A DNA stretch of 64,000 bases from CAXSBR01 sp964252015 (GTDB lineage Bacteria > Actinomycetota > Actinomycetes > Mycobacteriales > Jatrophihabitantaceae). The position numbers and the translations under genes were made by a program. The stretch spans positions 1 through 64,000 of the forward strand of contig CAXULW010000019.1 in NCBI GenBank assembly GCA_964252015.1. The letters run 5' to 3'. How positions within the stretch are numbered: the stretch's first letter is position 1; each line of letters opens with the position of its first letter. A model generated the notes under the pieces. It did no database searches, was not told the DNA's origin, and worked only from the letters and a program-made list of their open reading frames with translations. Shown here one piece after another: positions 44,322-52,881 of this stretch.

Positions 44322-46162
44322 TCGAAGGTGTTCGCGACCGCGTTGCGCGGGTGCGTTCGGGCTATCTGGCCCGACCGTTCACCTCGCTGCAGTTGCTGCT
44401 GCTGTCCGGGGCGGTGCTGCTGACCTTCGGGGTCCTGATGTCGGTGTCGACAACGATCTCGGCCGCGACCAGCAACAACAAGGGCACGTTGTGGACCCAG
44501 GTGGTCGAGGAGGCCCTGTTCATCAGCATCGGCATCCCGGTCCTCTGGCTGGGGGCCCGGATCCCGCCGCGGGTGTACCGGATGCTCGTCTACCCGGTGC
44601 TGCTGCTGGCCATGATCATGTTGTTGGCGGTTTTCGTCCCGCACATCGGCGTTGAGATCAACGATGCCCGCCGGTGGCTGAAGGTCGGCCCGGTGCAGAT
44701 CCAGCCGAGCGAGTTCGCGAAGTTGGCCATGCTGTTGTGGGCCGCCGACCTGCTCGCCCGCCGCGAGGAACGTGGTGACCTGCGCTCGCCCGGACGGATC
44801 CTGTGGCCGGTCCTGCCCGCGTTCACCGTCGTATCCGCCTTGATCGTGTCCGAGCCCGACCTGGGCACGACCCTGTGTTTCCTGACCATGCTCATCGGCC
44901 TGCTGTGGACGGTGGGGTTGCCCTACCGCTACTTCGCCGGTGTGGTCGCCGCGATGGTCGGCGCGGTGGCGCTGGTGGCCGTGCTCGACCCGCGCCGGCT
45001 GGAACGGATCACCTCGTTCCTGCATCCGCTGAGCGACACCAGCAACACCGGCCACCAGGCGTTGCAGGGCCTGTACGCACTGTCCTCGGGCGGCATCTTC
45101 GGCGTCGGCCTCGGCGCCGGTCCGTTGAAATTCGGTTACGTCCCCAACGCCAACACCGACTACGTCTTCGCGATCATCGGTGAGGAATTGGGCCTGCTCG
45201 GCTGCCTGTTCGTCCTGGCCGGTTTCGGGCTGTTCGCCTACGCCGCGCTGCGGGTGGCGCGGCGCAGCGCGGACTGTTTCACCCGGCTGGCCGCGAGCGG
45301 CACCGCGGTGTGGATCTGTGGCCAGGCCCTGATCAACATTGGTTACGTGACGGGTCTGCTTCCGGTGACGGGTATCCCGCTGCCGTTCGTCTCGGCCGGT
45401 GGCACCTCGCTGGTGTTGACGATGGGCGTGCTGGGGATGCTGGTCTCCTTCGCGCGCCACGAACCCGAGGCGGTTGTCGCGGCGCGGGCGGCCGCGGCTT
45501 CCGGTGAACGCAGCGGGTTCGTGCGTTGGACGCGTCTCGGCCTGCCGCGGGTTGCCGTGCCGGTCACCCCGCGTCCGGCCCGCCCCAAGGCTGCTCGCCC
45601 CACCCGCGCCCAGGCCCGCCCCCCGGCTCGTACCCGTGCCGCCGCTACGCGCCCCGCCGGGGGGCCGGCGACGGCCGCCCCGCGCCCAGCCGCTCATGCG
45701 CCCTCGGCCCCCTCTCGCTCGCGACTGCCGCAGCCAGCATCGGCGCCCCCGACGCAGGCCCGGCCCACGCAGGCGCGGCCGACCCAAGCCCGCCCCGCCC
45801 AAGACCGCCCGGCCCAGGCACGGGCGGGGCAGGATCGCCTGGCCCAGGATCGCTCAGCCCAAGGTCGCTCGGCCCAGGATCGCTCAGCCCAGGATCGCTC
45901 GGCCCAGGATCGCTCAGCCCAGGATCGCTCAGCCCAGGATCGCTCAGCCCAAGGTCGGGCAAGCCAACCCCGGCGGAGGCCGCAACCGCCTGACCCCCGG
46001 CAAGCCGCGGAGTCCCGGCAAGCCGCGGAGTCCCGGCGGGCCGCAGAATCCCGGCAAGGCGCGGAGTCCCTGCGGACCGCTGAGTCGCGCGCGACCCCGG
46101 AGGTGCGCCGGGCGGCCGAGCGCCGACGTGGTGCGGGACCACCCTCGGCGCGCACCGGATGA
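44318..46162 (+). CDS. ftsW: Septal peptidoglycan glycosyltransferase FtsW with repeat-rich tail
   Basis: SEDS-family polymerase that works with FtsI. About 390 residues form the ten-helix core with GVEINDARRWLKVGPVQIQPSEFAKLA, VSEPDLGTTLCFL, FGYVPNANTDYVFAIIGEELG and TGIPLPFVSAGGTSLVLTMGVLGML. The remaining 220 residues are a basic, disordered cytoplasmic tail holding 15 pentapeptide repeats (PTQAR to SAQDR; 45749-45973) and about five hexapeptide RQAAES-type repeats (45998-46088). In mycobacteria the FtsW tail contacts FtsZ and PBP3, so the repeats may tune that interaction (inference). TTG start overlaps murD; stop overlaps murG. Confidence 0.95.
   Translation: MIEGVRDRVARVRSGYLARPFTSLQLLLLSGAVLLTFGVLMSVSTTISAATSNNKGTLWTQVVEEALFISIGIPVLWLGARIPPRVYRMLVYPVLLLAMIMLLAVFVPHIGVEINDARRWLKVGPVQIQPSEFAKLAMLLWAADLLARREERGDLRSPGRILWPVLPAFTVVSALIVSEPDLGTTLCFLTMLIGLLWTVGLPYRYFAGVVAAMVGAVALVAVLDPRRLERITSFLHPLSDTSNTGHQALQGLYALSSGGIFGVGLGAGPLKFGYVPNANTDYVFAIIGEELGLLGCLFVLAGFGLFAYAALRVARRSADCFTRLAASGTAVWICGQALINIGYVTGLLPVTGIPLPFVSAGGTSLVLTMGVLGMLVSFARHEPEAVVAARAAAASGERSGFVRWTRLGLPRVAVPVTPRPARPKAARPTRAQARPPARTRAAATRPAGGPATAAPRPAAHAPSAPSRSRLPQPASAPPTQARPTQARPTQARPAQDRPAQARAGQDRLAQDRSAQGRSAQDRSAQDRSAQDRSAQDRSAQDRSAQGRASQPRRRPQPPDPRQAAESRQAAESRRAAESRQGAESLRTAESRATPEVRRAAERRRGAGPPSARTG
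45749..45973 (+). repeat. Fifteen 15-bp in-frame repeats in the ftsW tail
   Basis: Consecutive pentapeptides: PTQAR three times, PAQDR, PAQAR, AGQDR, LAQDR, SAQGR, SAQDR five times, SAQGR, ASQPR. The five SAQDR units are nearly identical in DNA (GGATCGCTCAGCCCA phase), while the first units have drifted, so the array seems to be growing at its 3-prime half. Confidence 0.92.
45998..46088 (+). repeat. 18-bp in-frame repeats at the ftsW end
   Basis: About five hexapeptide units: RQAAES, RQAAES, RRAAES, RQGAES, LRTAES. The array is separate from the pentapeptide array just upstream. Confidence 0.85.
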
Positions 46163-47301
46163 CCGCTCCCAGCACCGGACCAACTCCCGCGCACCCCGCC
46201 CCGCCGAGCGGGCCGCGGGTCGTCGTCGCCGGCGGACACAGCGCCGGACACATCGAACCGGCGCTGGCCGTCGCCGACGCGGTACGTCGACTCGACGGCA
46301 CGGCCACCGTCACCGCGCTGGGCACCGAACGGGGTCTGGACACCGTTCTGATCCCGGCCCGGGGTTACCCGCTGGAGCTGATCCCGCCGGTCCCGATGCC
46401 GCGCCGGCCCAGCAAGGCCCTGCTCCAGGTTCCCGCGCGGGTGGTCAATGCCGTCCGGGCAACCCGGGCCGTGCTCGACCGCGTCGATGCTCAGGTCGTG
46501 ATCGGCTTCGGCGGGTACGTCGCCCTGCCCGCGTACGTGGCCGCGCGTCGTCGTCGCATCCCGATCGTGGTGCACGAGGCCAACGCCAGGGCCGGCCTGG
46601 CCAACCGGGTCGGCGCGTGGCTCACGCCCAACGTCTACACGGCGTCGGCCGCGGTGAAGCTGCGCCACAGTGAGCCGGTGGGAATCCCGCTCCGCCCGGC
46701 GATCACCAACCTCGACCGCGCCGGCGCCCGTCCCGAGGCGGCGCGGCGGTTCGGGCTCGAGCCAGACCGGCCCACGCTGATGGTCACCGGCGGCTCCCAG
46801 GGCGCCCAGGCGATCAACCGGGCCGTCGTCGACGCCTTGCCCGACCTGCTCGCCGCCGGGGTTCAGGTGCTGCACATCGTCGGGCCGAAAAACGTCGAGC
46901 AGATCCCGGCCGACGCGGGTGACGGACCCGGACGGTACGAGCCCGTGCCGTTCGTGTCCGACATGCAGTGGGCGTACGCCGCGGCCGACCTGGTCGTGTG
47001 CCGGTCCGGCGCGATGACGTGTGCCGAACTCGCCGCGGTCGGGCTGCCGGCGGTGTTCGTGCCGTTGCCGTTGCGCGGTGGCGAGCAGCGCCTCAACGCC
47101 GACCCGATCGTCGCCGCCGGCGGCGGCCTGGTCGTGGCCAACGCCGAGTTCACCGCGGGCTGGATCGTCGAGAACGTTTTGCCGTTGCTGGTCGACCCGC
47201 AGCGATTGACGACGATGTCGCGCGCGGCGGCCCGGGTCGGCAACCGCGACGCCGCCGACGTGCTGGCCCGGCGCGTCCTCGATCTGGCCGGTGCGCAGTG
47301 A
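46159..47301 (+). CDS. murG: UDP-GlcNAc:lipid I N-acetylglucosaminyltransferase
   Basis: Converts lipid I to lipid II at the membrane. The 380-aa GT-B enzyme has VVVAGGHSAGHIEPALAVADA (a GGTAGH variant with His-Ser), VIGFGGYVALPAYVAA, VHEANARAGLANR, MVTGGSQGAQAINRAV and the nucleotide-sugar region VCRSGAMTCAELAAVGLPAVFVPLP. The GGHSAGH variant keeps the glycines and terminal His. ATG overlaps ftsW by 4 bp and the stop overlaps murC. Confidence 0.95.
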   Translation: MTAPSTGPTPAHPAPPSGPRVVVAGGHSAGHIEPALAVADAVRRLDGTATVTALGTERGLDTVLIPARGYPLELIPPVPMPRRPSKALLQVPARVVNAVRATRAVLDRVDAQVVIGFGGYVALPAYVAARRRRIPIVVHEANARAGLANRVGAWLTPNVYTASAAVKLRHSEPVGIPLRPAITNLDRAGARPEAARRFGLEPDRPTLMVTGGSQGAQAINRAVVDALPDLLAAGVQVLHIVGPKNVEQIPADAGDGPGRYEPVPFVSDMQWAYAAADLVVCRSGAMTCAELAAVGLPAVFVPLPLRGGEQRLNADPIVAAGGGLVVANAEFTAGWIVENVLPLLVDPQRLTTMSRAAARVGNRDAADVLARRVLDLAGAQ

Positions 47302-48947
47302 CCGAACCGGATGCGCCCCAGGCAACCCCCGGCCCGGTCGCTGCTCCCGGGCGGGTGCCGGACCGGCCGCAGGACGCCTACGACCGGCCGCAGGACTGGG
47401 CCGCACCCGGCGCGGCCCTGGTGCGCAGCGCCGCCACCGACGTCGTGCCCACGCTGGCCGAGCTGGGCCGGGTGCACATCGTCGGCATCGCCGGCGCGGG
47501 GATGAGCGGATTGGCCCGGATCCTGCTCGCCCGCGACGTCGAGGTCAGCGGCTGCGAGGCCCGCGATTCCGACACCGTCGCCGCGCTGCGGATGCTCGAC
47601 GCGACCGTGTGGACCGGCCACAGTGCCAGCCATCTGGACGGCGTCGACAGCGTCGTCTACTCGACCGCGATACCGCCGAAACACCTCGAGTTGGTGGCCG
47701 GGCGCGAACGCGGCTTGCGGGTGCTGCGGCGGGCGGCGGCCCTGGCGGCCGCGTTGGGCGACCGGCGTGCGCTCACCGTCGCGGGCACGCACGGCAAGAC
47801 CACGACGACCTCCCTGCTCACGGTCGCGCTGCAGGCCGGCGGGCTCGATCCGTCCTTCGCCATCGGCGGCACCCTGCACGAGACCGGGCGCAACGCGCAC
47901 TTCGGCTCGGGGGGGTACGCCGTCATCGAGGCCGACGAGAGCGACGGCTCGTTCCTGCTGCTGCGGTCCGAGGTGGCGATCGTCACCAACGTCGAAGCCG
48001 ATCACCTGGAGAACCACGGCGACCTGGCCGGCGTCGAGCGCGCGTTCGGCCAGTTCGTCGACCGGATCGTGGCCGGCGGCCTGCTGGTGGTGTGCCTGGA
48101 CGACGCCGGGAGCGCCCGCCTGGTTGGTTACGCGCGCAGGATGATCGCCGAGGGCCGCGAGCTGCGCGTGCGCACCTACGGCGAGAGTGCGGACGCCGAC
48201 GTCGTCATCACCCAGATCGTCGAGGCATCGGATTCGGTGACGCTGACCGTTCGCGGGGTCGGTTCCGGTCGCGGTGACCTCGCGGACGACTCCGGGCGGA
48301 CCGTGACCGTCGGCGGGCTGGTCGGGCGGCACATGGCGCTCAACGCGGCGGCGGCGCTGACCGTGGCGGCCGAGCTCGGCGTCGATCTCGACCGGGTGGC
48401 TTCCGCCTGGCACGCGTTCCGCGGGGTCAAGCGCCGTTTCGAGCTGCGCGGTACCGCCGACGGGGTGCGGGTGTACGACGATTACGCCCACCACCCGACC
48501 GAGATCGCGGCTGCTTTACACGCGGCCCGAACCGTGAGCGGGGCCGGCCGGCTGGTCGCGGTGTTCCAGCCGGGCACGTTCAGCCGCACGCAGACCTTCG
48601 CGACGGAGTTCGCCCAGGCCATGGCGCTGGCCGACGTCGCCGTGGTCATGGACATCTTCCCGTCCCGCGAGGAGCCGATCCCGGGCGTGACTGGAGCGTT
48701 GGTCGCCGACGCGATCCCGCTCCCTCCCGACAACGTCATCTACGAGCCGAGCTGGACCGCCACCGCCGCCCGGGTCGCCGATGTCGTGCGGCCCGGCGAC
48801 GTCGTCGTCACCATGGGCATCGGTGACGTCTACCTGCTCTGCCCGGACATCCTGGCCGAGATCGCGCTGCGTGCCGCGGACCGAGATCGGGCCGCCGACG
48901 ACGACCCGGCCGGGCCGGCCGGCACCGATCAGGGGGAGTCCTCGTGA
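47298..48947 (+). CDS. murC: UDP-N-acetylmuramate:L-alanine ligase
   Basis: First stem-peptide ligase. The 549-aa protein has the Rossmann motif VHIVGIAGAGMSGLARILLARD, the ATP loop TVAGTHGKTTTTSLL, EADESDGSFL, NVEADHLENHGDL and DDYAHHPTEIAAAL. About 55 non-core residues with repeated DRPQD precede the domain. GTG 47298 overlaps murG as GTGA; the 3-prime end overlaps ftsQ by 4 bp. Confidence 0.95.
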   Translation: MTEPDAPQATPGPVAAPGRVPDRPQDAYDRPQDWAAPGAALVRSAATDVVPTLAELGRVHIVGIAGAGMSGLARILLARDVEVSGCEARDSDTVAALRMLDATVWTGHSASHLDGVDSVVYSTAIPPKHLELVAGRERGLRVLRRAAALAAALGDRRALTVAGTHGKTTTTSLLTVALQAGGLDPSFAIGGTLHETGRNAHFGSGGYAVIEADESDGSFLLLRSEVAIVTNVEADHLENHGDLAGVERAFGQFVDRIVAGGLLVVCLDDAGSARLVGYARRMIAEGRELRVRTYGESADADVVITQIVEASDSVTLTVRGVGSGRGDLADDSGRTVTVGGLVGRHMALNAAAALTVAAELGVDLDRVASAWHAFRGVKRRFELRGTADGVRVYDDYAHHPTEIAAALHAARTVSGAGRLVAVFQPGTFSRTQTFATEFAQAMALADVAVVMDIFPSREEPIPGVTGALVADAIPLPPDNVIYEPSWTATAARVADVVRPGDVVVTMGIGDVYLLCPDILAEIALRAADRDRAADDDPAGPAGTDQGESS

Positions 48948-49753
48948 CGATCGCCACCGACCGCCGCGACGCCGGCGGCCATGACGCCGACGGCCATGAC
49001 TCCGACGGCCATGACTCCGACGGCCATGGCATCGGGCCTGATGCCGAACCGGCTCGCAATCGTGACGGATCCAGTCGGCCACCGCGCCGCTGGCGGCTGT
49101 GGGGCGCCGGCGTCCTGGTTGTCGCCCTGCTGGCCGGGTTGGTGTGGATCGTCGCGTTCAGCCCGGTGCTGGCTGCGCGCTCGGTCAAGGTCGAGGGCAC
49201 CCAACGGCTCAGCCGCGACCAGATCGTCGCCGCCGCCGACGTCCGGCTCGGCACGCCGTTGGTGCGGGTGCCGCGCGGCGACATCGTGCGCCGGGTGGAG
49301 CGGCTGTCCGAGGTGCGCTCGGCCCGGGTCGAGCTGTCGTTCCCGGGCACCGTCGTCATCGCCGTCACCGAACGGGTGGCCGCGGCCTACCGGCAGACCG
49401 CGGACGGCCATTACACCTACATCGACGCCACCGGCCGGTCGTTCGCCGACCTCACCGCGGTCCCGGCCGCGCTGCCCCAGCTGGCCCCGTCACCAGCCGT
49501 GGCGAACGACACCACCACCCTGGCCGCGATGGCCCAGATCTCGGCCGCTCTGCCCGCGTCCATCCGGGCCGAGGTCGCTGAGGTCACTGCGGCCGCGCCC
49601 GACGACATCACCCTGGCCCTGCGCGACGGGCGCAGCGTGGTGTGGGGCGACGGCACCCGCAACGCCGCCAAGATCCGGGTCCTCCCGGCCCTGTTGGCTC
49701 GGAAGGGACACGTCTACGACGTCAGCAACCCCGACCAGGTCTTCACCCACTGA
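48944..49753 (+). CDS. ftsQ: Cell division protein FtsQ
   Basis: Bitopic divisome scaffold of 269 aa: a cytoplasmic head of about 50 residues containing three GHDSD-type pentapeptide repeats (48977-49021), one membrane helix (LWGAGVLVVALLAGLVWIVAF), the POTRA domain (VLAARSVKVEGTQRLSRDQIV...RVELSFPGTVVIAVTERV) and the beta domain. GTG overlaps murC by 4 bp. It is the last gene of the tightly packed run; a palindromic repeat follows eight bases after its stop. Confidence 0.93.
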   Translation: MTIATDRRDAGGHDADGHDSDGHDSDGHGIGPDAEPARNRDGSSRPPRRWRLWGAGVLVVALLAGLVWIVAFSPVLAARSVKVEGTQRLSRDQIVAAADVRLGTPLVRVPRGDIVRRVERLSEVRSARVELSFPGTVVIAVTERVAAAYRQTADGHYTYIDATGRSFADLTAVPAALPQLAPSPAVANDTTTLAAMAQISAALPASIRAEVAEVTAAAPDDITLALRDGRSVVWGDGTRNAAKIRVLPALLARKGHVYDVSNPDQVFTH

Positions 49754-49760
49754 ACAACGA

Positions 49761-49805
49761 TCCGGGTGCAGAGATGGACGCCAGGTGTCCATCTCTGCAC
49801 CCGGA
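49761..49805. repeat. 45-bp palindromic element, copy 2
   Basis: Perfect 19-bp arms (49761-49779 and 49787-49805) around a 7-base centre, dyad axis at 49783. It shares with the copy at 9106-9156 the core GGACnCCnGGTGTCC and the flanks CGGGTGCA/TGCACCCG. It lies between ftsQ and the toxin-antitoxin pair, eight bases after the ftsQ stop. Confidence 0.85.
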
Positions 49806-49865
49806 CCGCGGCGCAACGCGGGAATCGTCGTGCCACGGGTCGAAGGGTGGTGGCACACTGGCATC

Positions 49866-50108
49866 ATGGATGCCACGGTGGTGCTGGGCCAGCAGGGTCG
49901 GCTGGTGATTCCGGCCGAGGTCCGGGCTGCGCTGGGGTTGGCTCCCGGCGATCGGTTGCATTTGCGCCTGGTCGGTCCGCGGCTCGTGTTCGAGCGCCCG
50001 CAGGACGCCATCGCCGAGTTGCGCGCGCTGGCCGGGGATGTGCCGAAGTCGCGATCTTTCGTCGACGAGTTGCTGGCCGAGCGCCGAATCGCCGCCGCCG
50101 CCGAATGA
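49866..50108 (+). CDS. AbrB/MazE-fold antitoxin
   Basis: The 80-aa protein has a SpoVT/AbrB swapped-hairpin domain (VVLGQQGRLVIPAEVRAALGLAPGDRLHLRL) and a C-terminal tail (SFVDELLAERRIAAA) of the kind that wraps a toxin. Its stop overlaps the start of the PIN-domain toxin gene by 4 bp, the standard antitoxin-toxin layout. CACACT six bases before the ATG may be a weak leaderless promoter. The palindrome upstream could serve as operator or terminator. It interrupts the ftsQ-ftsZ junction. Confidence 0.9.
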   Translation: MDATVVLGQQGRLVIPAEVRAALGLAPGDRLHLRLVGPRLVFERPQDAIAELRALAGDVPKSRSFVDELLAERRIAAAAE

Positions 50109-50485
50109 CCGTGCTCGACGCCTCGGCCGTGCTCGCACTGATCCACAACGAGGCCGGCGCCGACGTCGTGGCCGCAGAGATCTCTGGCGCTGTTCTTGGC
50201 GCGGCAAACCTGGCCGAAGTTGTGGGCAAACCCGTTGACGCCAATATTGACGTTGCCCGCCTCCGCGAGCTGCTCGGTGCCGCCGGGGTCACGGTGGAAC
50301 CGCTCAGCGCCGAAGACGCGGAACTCGCCGGCGCGATGCGTTCCCTCCCCGGCGGCCCGGCCTTGTCGTTGGGTGACCGTTGCTGCCTGGCCCTGACGGT
50401 GCGCACCGTCCCGGCCGAAGTACTGACCGCCGACCGAGCCTGGGCCGACCTCGACCTCCCCATCCGAGTTCGCCTTCTTCGCTAG
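50105..50485 (+). CDS. vapC: PIN-domain toxin (VapC type)
   Basis: The 126-aa protein shows the PIN ribonuclease acid set: Asp5 (VLDASAVLAL), Glu38 (NLAEVV), Asp91 (LSLGDRCCLAL) and Asp110 (LTADRAW). VapC toxins cut tRNA or rRNA until bound by the antitoxin. ATG 50105 overlaps the antitoxin stop as ATGA. All catalytic residues are intact, so the toxin is probably active. Its position inside the dcw cluster is unusual. Confidence 0.92.
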   Translation: MTVLDASAVLALIHNEAGADVVAAEISGAVLGAANLAEVVGKPVDANIDVARLRELLGAAGVTVEPLSAEDAELAGAMRSLPGGPALSLGDRCCLALTVRTVPAEVLTADRAWADLDLPIRVRLLR

Positions 50486-50678
50486 CCGGCTCGCTGTTCG
50501 GCTGATCAGGGCGCCAACCCGGCGGCGCTTTGCTGGTCGAGCGGTGGCTTCGGGGGCATGTCCCAAGCGACCTGCTGACCAGGAAAGCCACAACGGCGCG
50601 AGCGAAACCTCGGCGTGTCGGCACCCGCCTACGTCAGATCGCGACCCGTCACGGATAGCTTTTCTTCATCACGCCAGG

Positions 50679-50709
50679 TTGACATAACTATAACCGTCTA
50701 CTTGAGGGT
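50679..50709 (+). promoter_or_regulatory. ftsZ: ftsZ promoter region
   Basis: TTGACA (50679-50684) is a consensus -35 box followed by an AT-rich run (TAACTATAACC) that stands out in this GC-rich DNA, then CTACTTGAGGGT. The best -10 is not clear: TACTTG is 14 bases and GAGGGT 19 bases from the -35. Dedicated promoters before ftsZ are usual in actinobacteria. The rest of the 286-bp gap (50486-50771) shows no gene. Confidence 0.6.
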
Positions 50710-50771
50710 GAGTGTTTCCGGCCCCGAGCACCACTTCGGCACAACTGCTCCGGCAGACCAAGGAGATCCAC

Positions 50772-51956
50772 ATGAGCATGCCGCACAACTACCTGGCCGT
50801 GATCAAGGTCGTCGGCGTCGGCGGCGGCGGCGTCAACGCGGTCAACCGGATGATCGAGGTCGGCCTGAAGGGCGTCGAGTTCATCGCGGTCAACACCGAC
50901 GCCCAGGCCCTGCTGATGAGCGACGCCGACGTCAAGCTCGACGTCGGCCGCGAGCTCACCCGGGGCCTCGGCGCCGGCGCCCAGCCCGAGGTCGGCCGCC
51001 AGGCCGCGGCCGACCACTCGGACGAGATCGAAGAGGTGCTCAAGGGCGCCGACATGGTGTTCGTCACCGCGGGCGAGGGCGGCGGTACCGGCACCGGCGG
51101 CGCGCCCGTCATCGCCCAGCTGGCCCGCAAGCTCGGCGCGCTCACCATCGGCGTCGTCACCCGCCCGTTCAGCTTCGAGGGCAAGAAGCGCGCGCAGCAG
51201 GCCGAAGACGGCATCGAGCAGCTGCGGGCCGAGTGCGACACGCTGATCGTCATCCCGAACGACCGGCTGCTGCAGATCTCCGCGCCCAACGTCACTGTCA
51301 TGGACGCGTTCCGCAGTGCCGACCAGGTGCTGCTGTCCGGCGTCCAGGGCATCACCGACCTGATCACCACCCCGGGCCTGATCAACCTCGACTTCGCCGA
51401 CGTCAAGAGCGTGATGAGCGGCGCCGGGTCGGCCCTGATGGGTATCGGCTCGGCCCGCGGTGAGGGACGGGCCAAGATCGCGGCCGAGATGGCCATCGCC
51501 AGCCCCCTGCTCGAGGCGAGCATGGACGGGGCCCGCGGGGTGCTGCTGTCGATCTACGGCGGCTCGGACCTGGGCCTCTTCGAGATCAACGAGGCGGCCA
51601 CGCTCGTGTCCGACTCGGCCCACCCGGACGCCAACATCATCTTCGGCGCGGTCATCGACGACACTCTCGGCGACGAGGTCAAGGTGACGGTCATCGCCGC
51701 CGGCTTCGACTCGGGTCAGCTGCCGTACAAGAAGGTCGAGGTCCGCCGCAACGAGGCGGCCACCGACACCGACCCGGGGGGGTCCCGCGCGGCCCAGTTG
51801 GCGCAGCCCACCCGCACGGCGTCGGCCACGCCGCAGCCCACCCAGCCGCCGGCCCGTTCGGTCGCCCCGTCGTCGAACTGGCCGCTGCCGTCCGCGTCGC
51901 GCACCCCGGTGGAACTGGACGAGGACCTCGACGTGCCGGACTTCCTCAAGGCGTGA
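50772..51956 (+). CDS. ftsZ: Cell division GTPase FtsZ
   Basis: Tubulin homologue that forms the Z-ring. The 394-aa protein has NYLAVIKVVGVGGGGVNAVNRMI, the tubulin signature GEGGGTGTGGAPVIAQLA, the T7 loop NLDFADVKSVMSGAGSALMGIG and the conserved C-terminal peptide DLDVPDFLK that binds SepF. AAGGAG lies six bases before ATG 50772, which decides the start. It has its own promoter region after the toxin-antitoxin insertion. Confidence 0.98.
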   Translation: MSMPHNYLAVIKVVGVGGGGVNAVNRMIEVGLKGVEFIAVNTDAQALLMSDADVKLDVGRELTRGLGAGAQPEVGRQAAADHSDEIEEVLKGADMVFVTAGEGGGTGTGGAPVIAQLARKLGALTIGVVTRPFSFEGKKRAQQAEDGIEQLRAECDTLIVIPNDRLLQISAPNVTVMDAFRSADQVLLSGVQGITDLITTPGLINLDFADVKSVMSGAGSALMGIGSARGEGRAKIAAEMAIASPLLEASMDGARGVLLSIYGGSDLGLFEINEAATLVSDSAHPDANIIFGAVIDDTLGDEVKVTVIAAGFDSGQLPYKKVEVRRNEAATDTDPGGSRAAQLAQPTRTASATPQPTQPPARSVAPSSNWPLPSASRTPVELDEDLDVPDFLKA

Positions 51957-52011
51957 CCGACGCCGCCCGCCGGCCGGGCCGAGTCGTCCGCTTTGCTGGT
52001 CGAATGGTGGC

Positions 52012-52782
52012 ATGACGCCACCGGTAAGCGACGGCCCGACCAGCAAGGCGGAAACCGGAACGGAGAACGCCGCCGGAACCATCGCAGCCGAGATACGCCG
52101 GGCTGAGCTGGCTGCGGCGTTGGAACGGCTGCGGGGCCGGATCAAGCGGGCGTGCGCCGCGGCGGGGCGCGCTCCCGACGAGATCACGCTGGTCGCGATC
52201 ACCAAGACGTACCCGGTCGCCGATGCCCGCACGCTGACCGAACTGGGCGTGCGTGACCTGGGGGAGAACCGGGCCAACGACGCCCGGGACAAGGCCGCGG
52301 AACTGCCCGCAGCCCGCTGGCACTTCGTGGGCCAGCTGCAGACCAACAAGGCCCGCGTCGTCGCCAGGTTCGCGGCCGCCGTGCACTCCGTGGACCGGTC
52401 CGCGTTGGTTGCCGCCCTGGACAAGGCGGTGGCCCAGGCCGAGCACCCACCGCTGGACGTGTTCTTGCAGATCAGCCTCGACGGTGACGAACGCCGCGGC
52501 GGAGTGGTCGCCGGCAACGTCGCCGCGCTGGCCGACGAGGTCGTCCAGGCCGGGCATTTGCAGCTGGCCGGCGTCATGGCCGTCGCCCCGCAGGAGCAGG
52601 ACCCGGGCGATGCGTTCGCCCGCCTGAAGGCGATCTCGACCGAGCTGCGCACCCGTCACCCGCAAGCCGCGGCCATCAGCGCCGGCATGAGCAACGACCT
52701 GGAAGAAGCAATTCTGCACGGGGCGACACACGTGCGTGTCGGATCGGCGTTGCTCGGCCAACGCCCGCCGGTTGTGGGCTAG
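52012..52782 (+). CDS. yggS: YggS-family pyridoxal phosphate homeostasis protein
   Basis: The 256-aa protein has the PLP-binding lysine in LVAITKTYPVADA, then LGENRANDARDKA, WHFVGQLQTNKAR, HSVDRSALV, VFLQISLDGDERRGG and GMSNDLEEAILHGATHVRVGSALLG, all YggS landmarks. It buffers PLP rather than catalysing a known reaction. About 25 extra residues precede the core. In many actinobacteria a polyphenol-oxidase-like gene (pgeF/yfiH) lies between ftsZ and yggS; here the gap is 55 bp and it is absent. Confidence 0.92.
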   Translation: MTPPVSDGPTSKAETGTENAAGTIAAEIRRAELAAALERLRGRIKRACAAAGRAPDEITLVAITKTYPVADARTLTELGVRDLGENRANDARDKAAELPAARWHFVGQLQTNKARVVARFAAAVHSVDRSALVAALDKAVAQAEHPPLDVFLQISLDGDERRGGVVAGNVAALADEVVQAGHLQLAGVMAVAPQEQDPGDAFARLKAISTELRTRHPQAAAISAGMSNDLEEAILHGATHVRVGSALLGQRPPVVG

Positions 52783-52881
52783 CGTCCGTGACAACGGGCC
52801 GAATGCAGAGCCTGACCCCGCAATGTCCGGCACGCCAGCTCGCACGACATCAACGCTGAATCTCAGATGGAGGACTCCACA

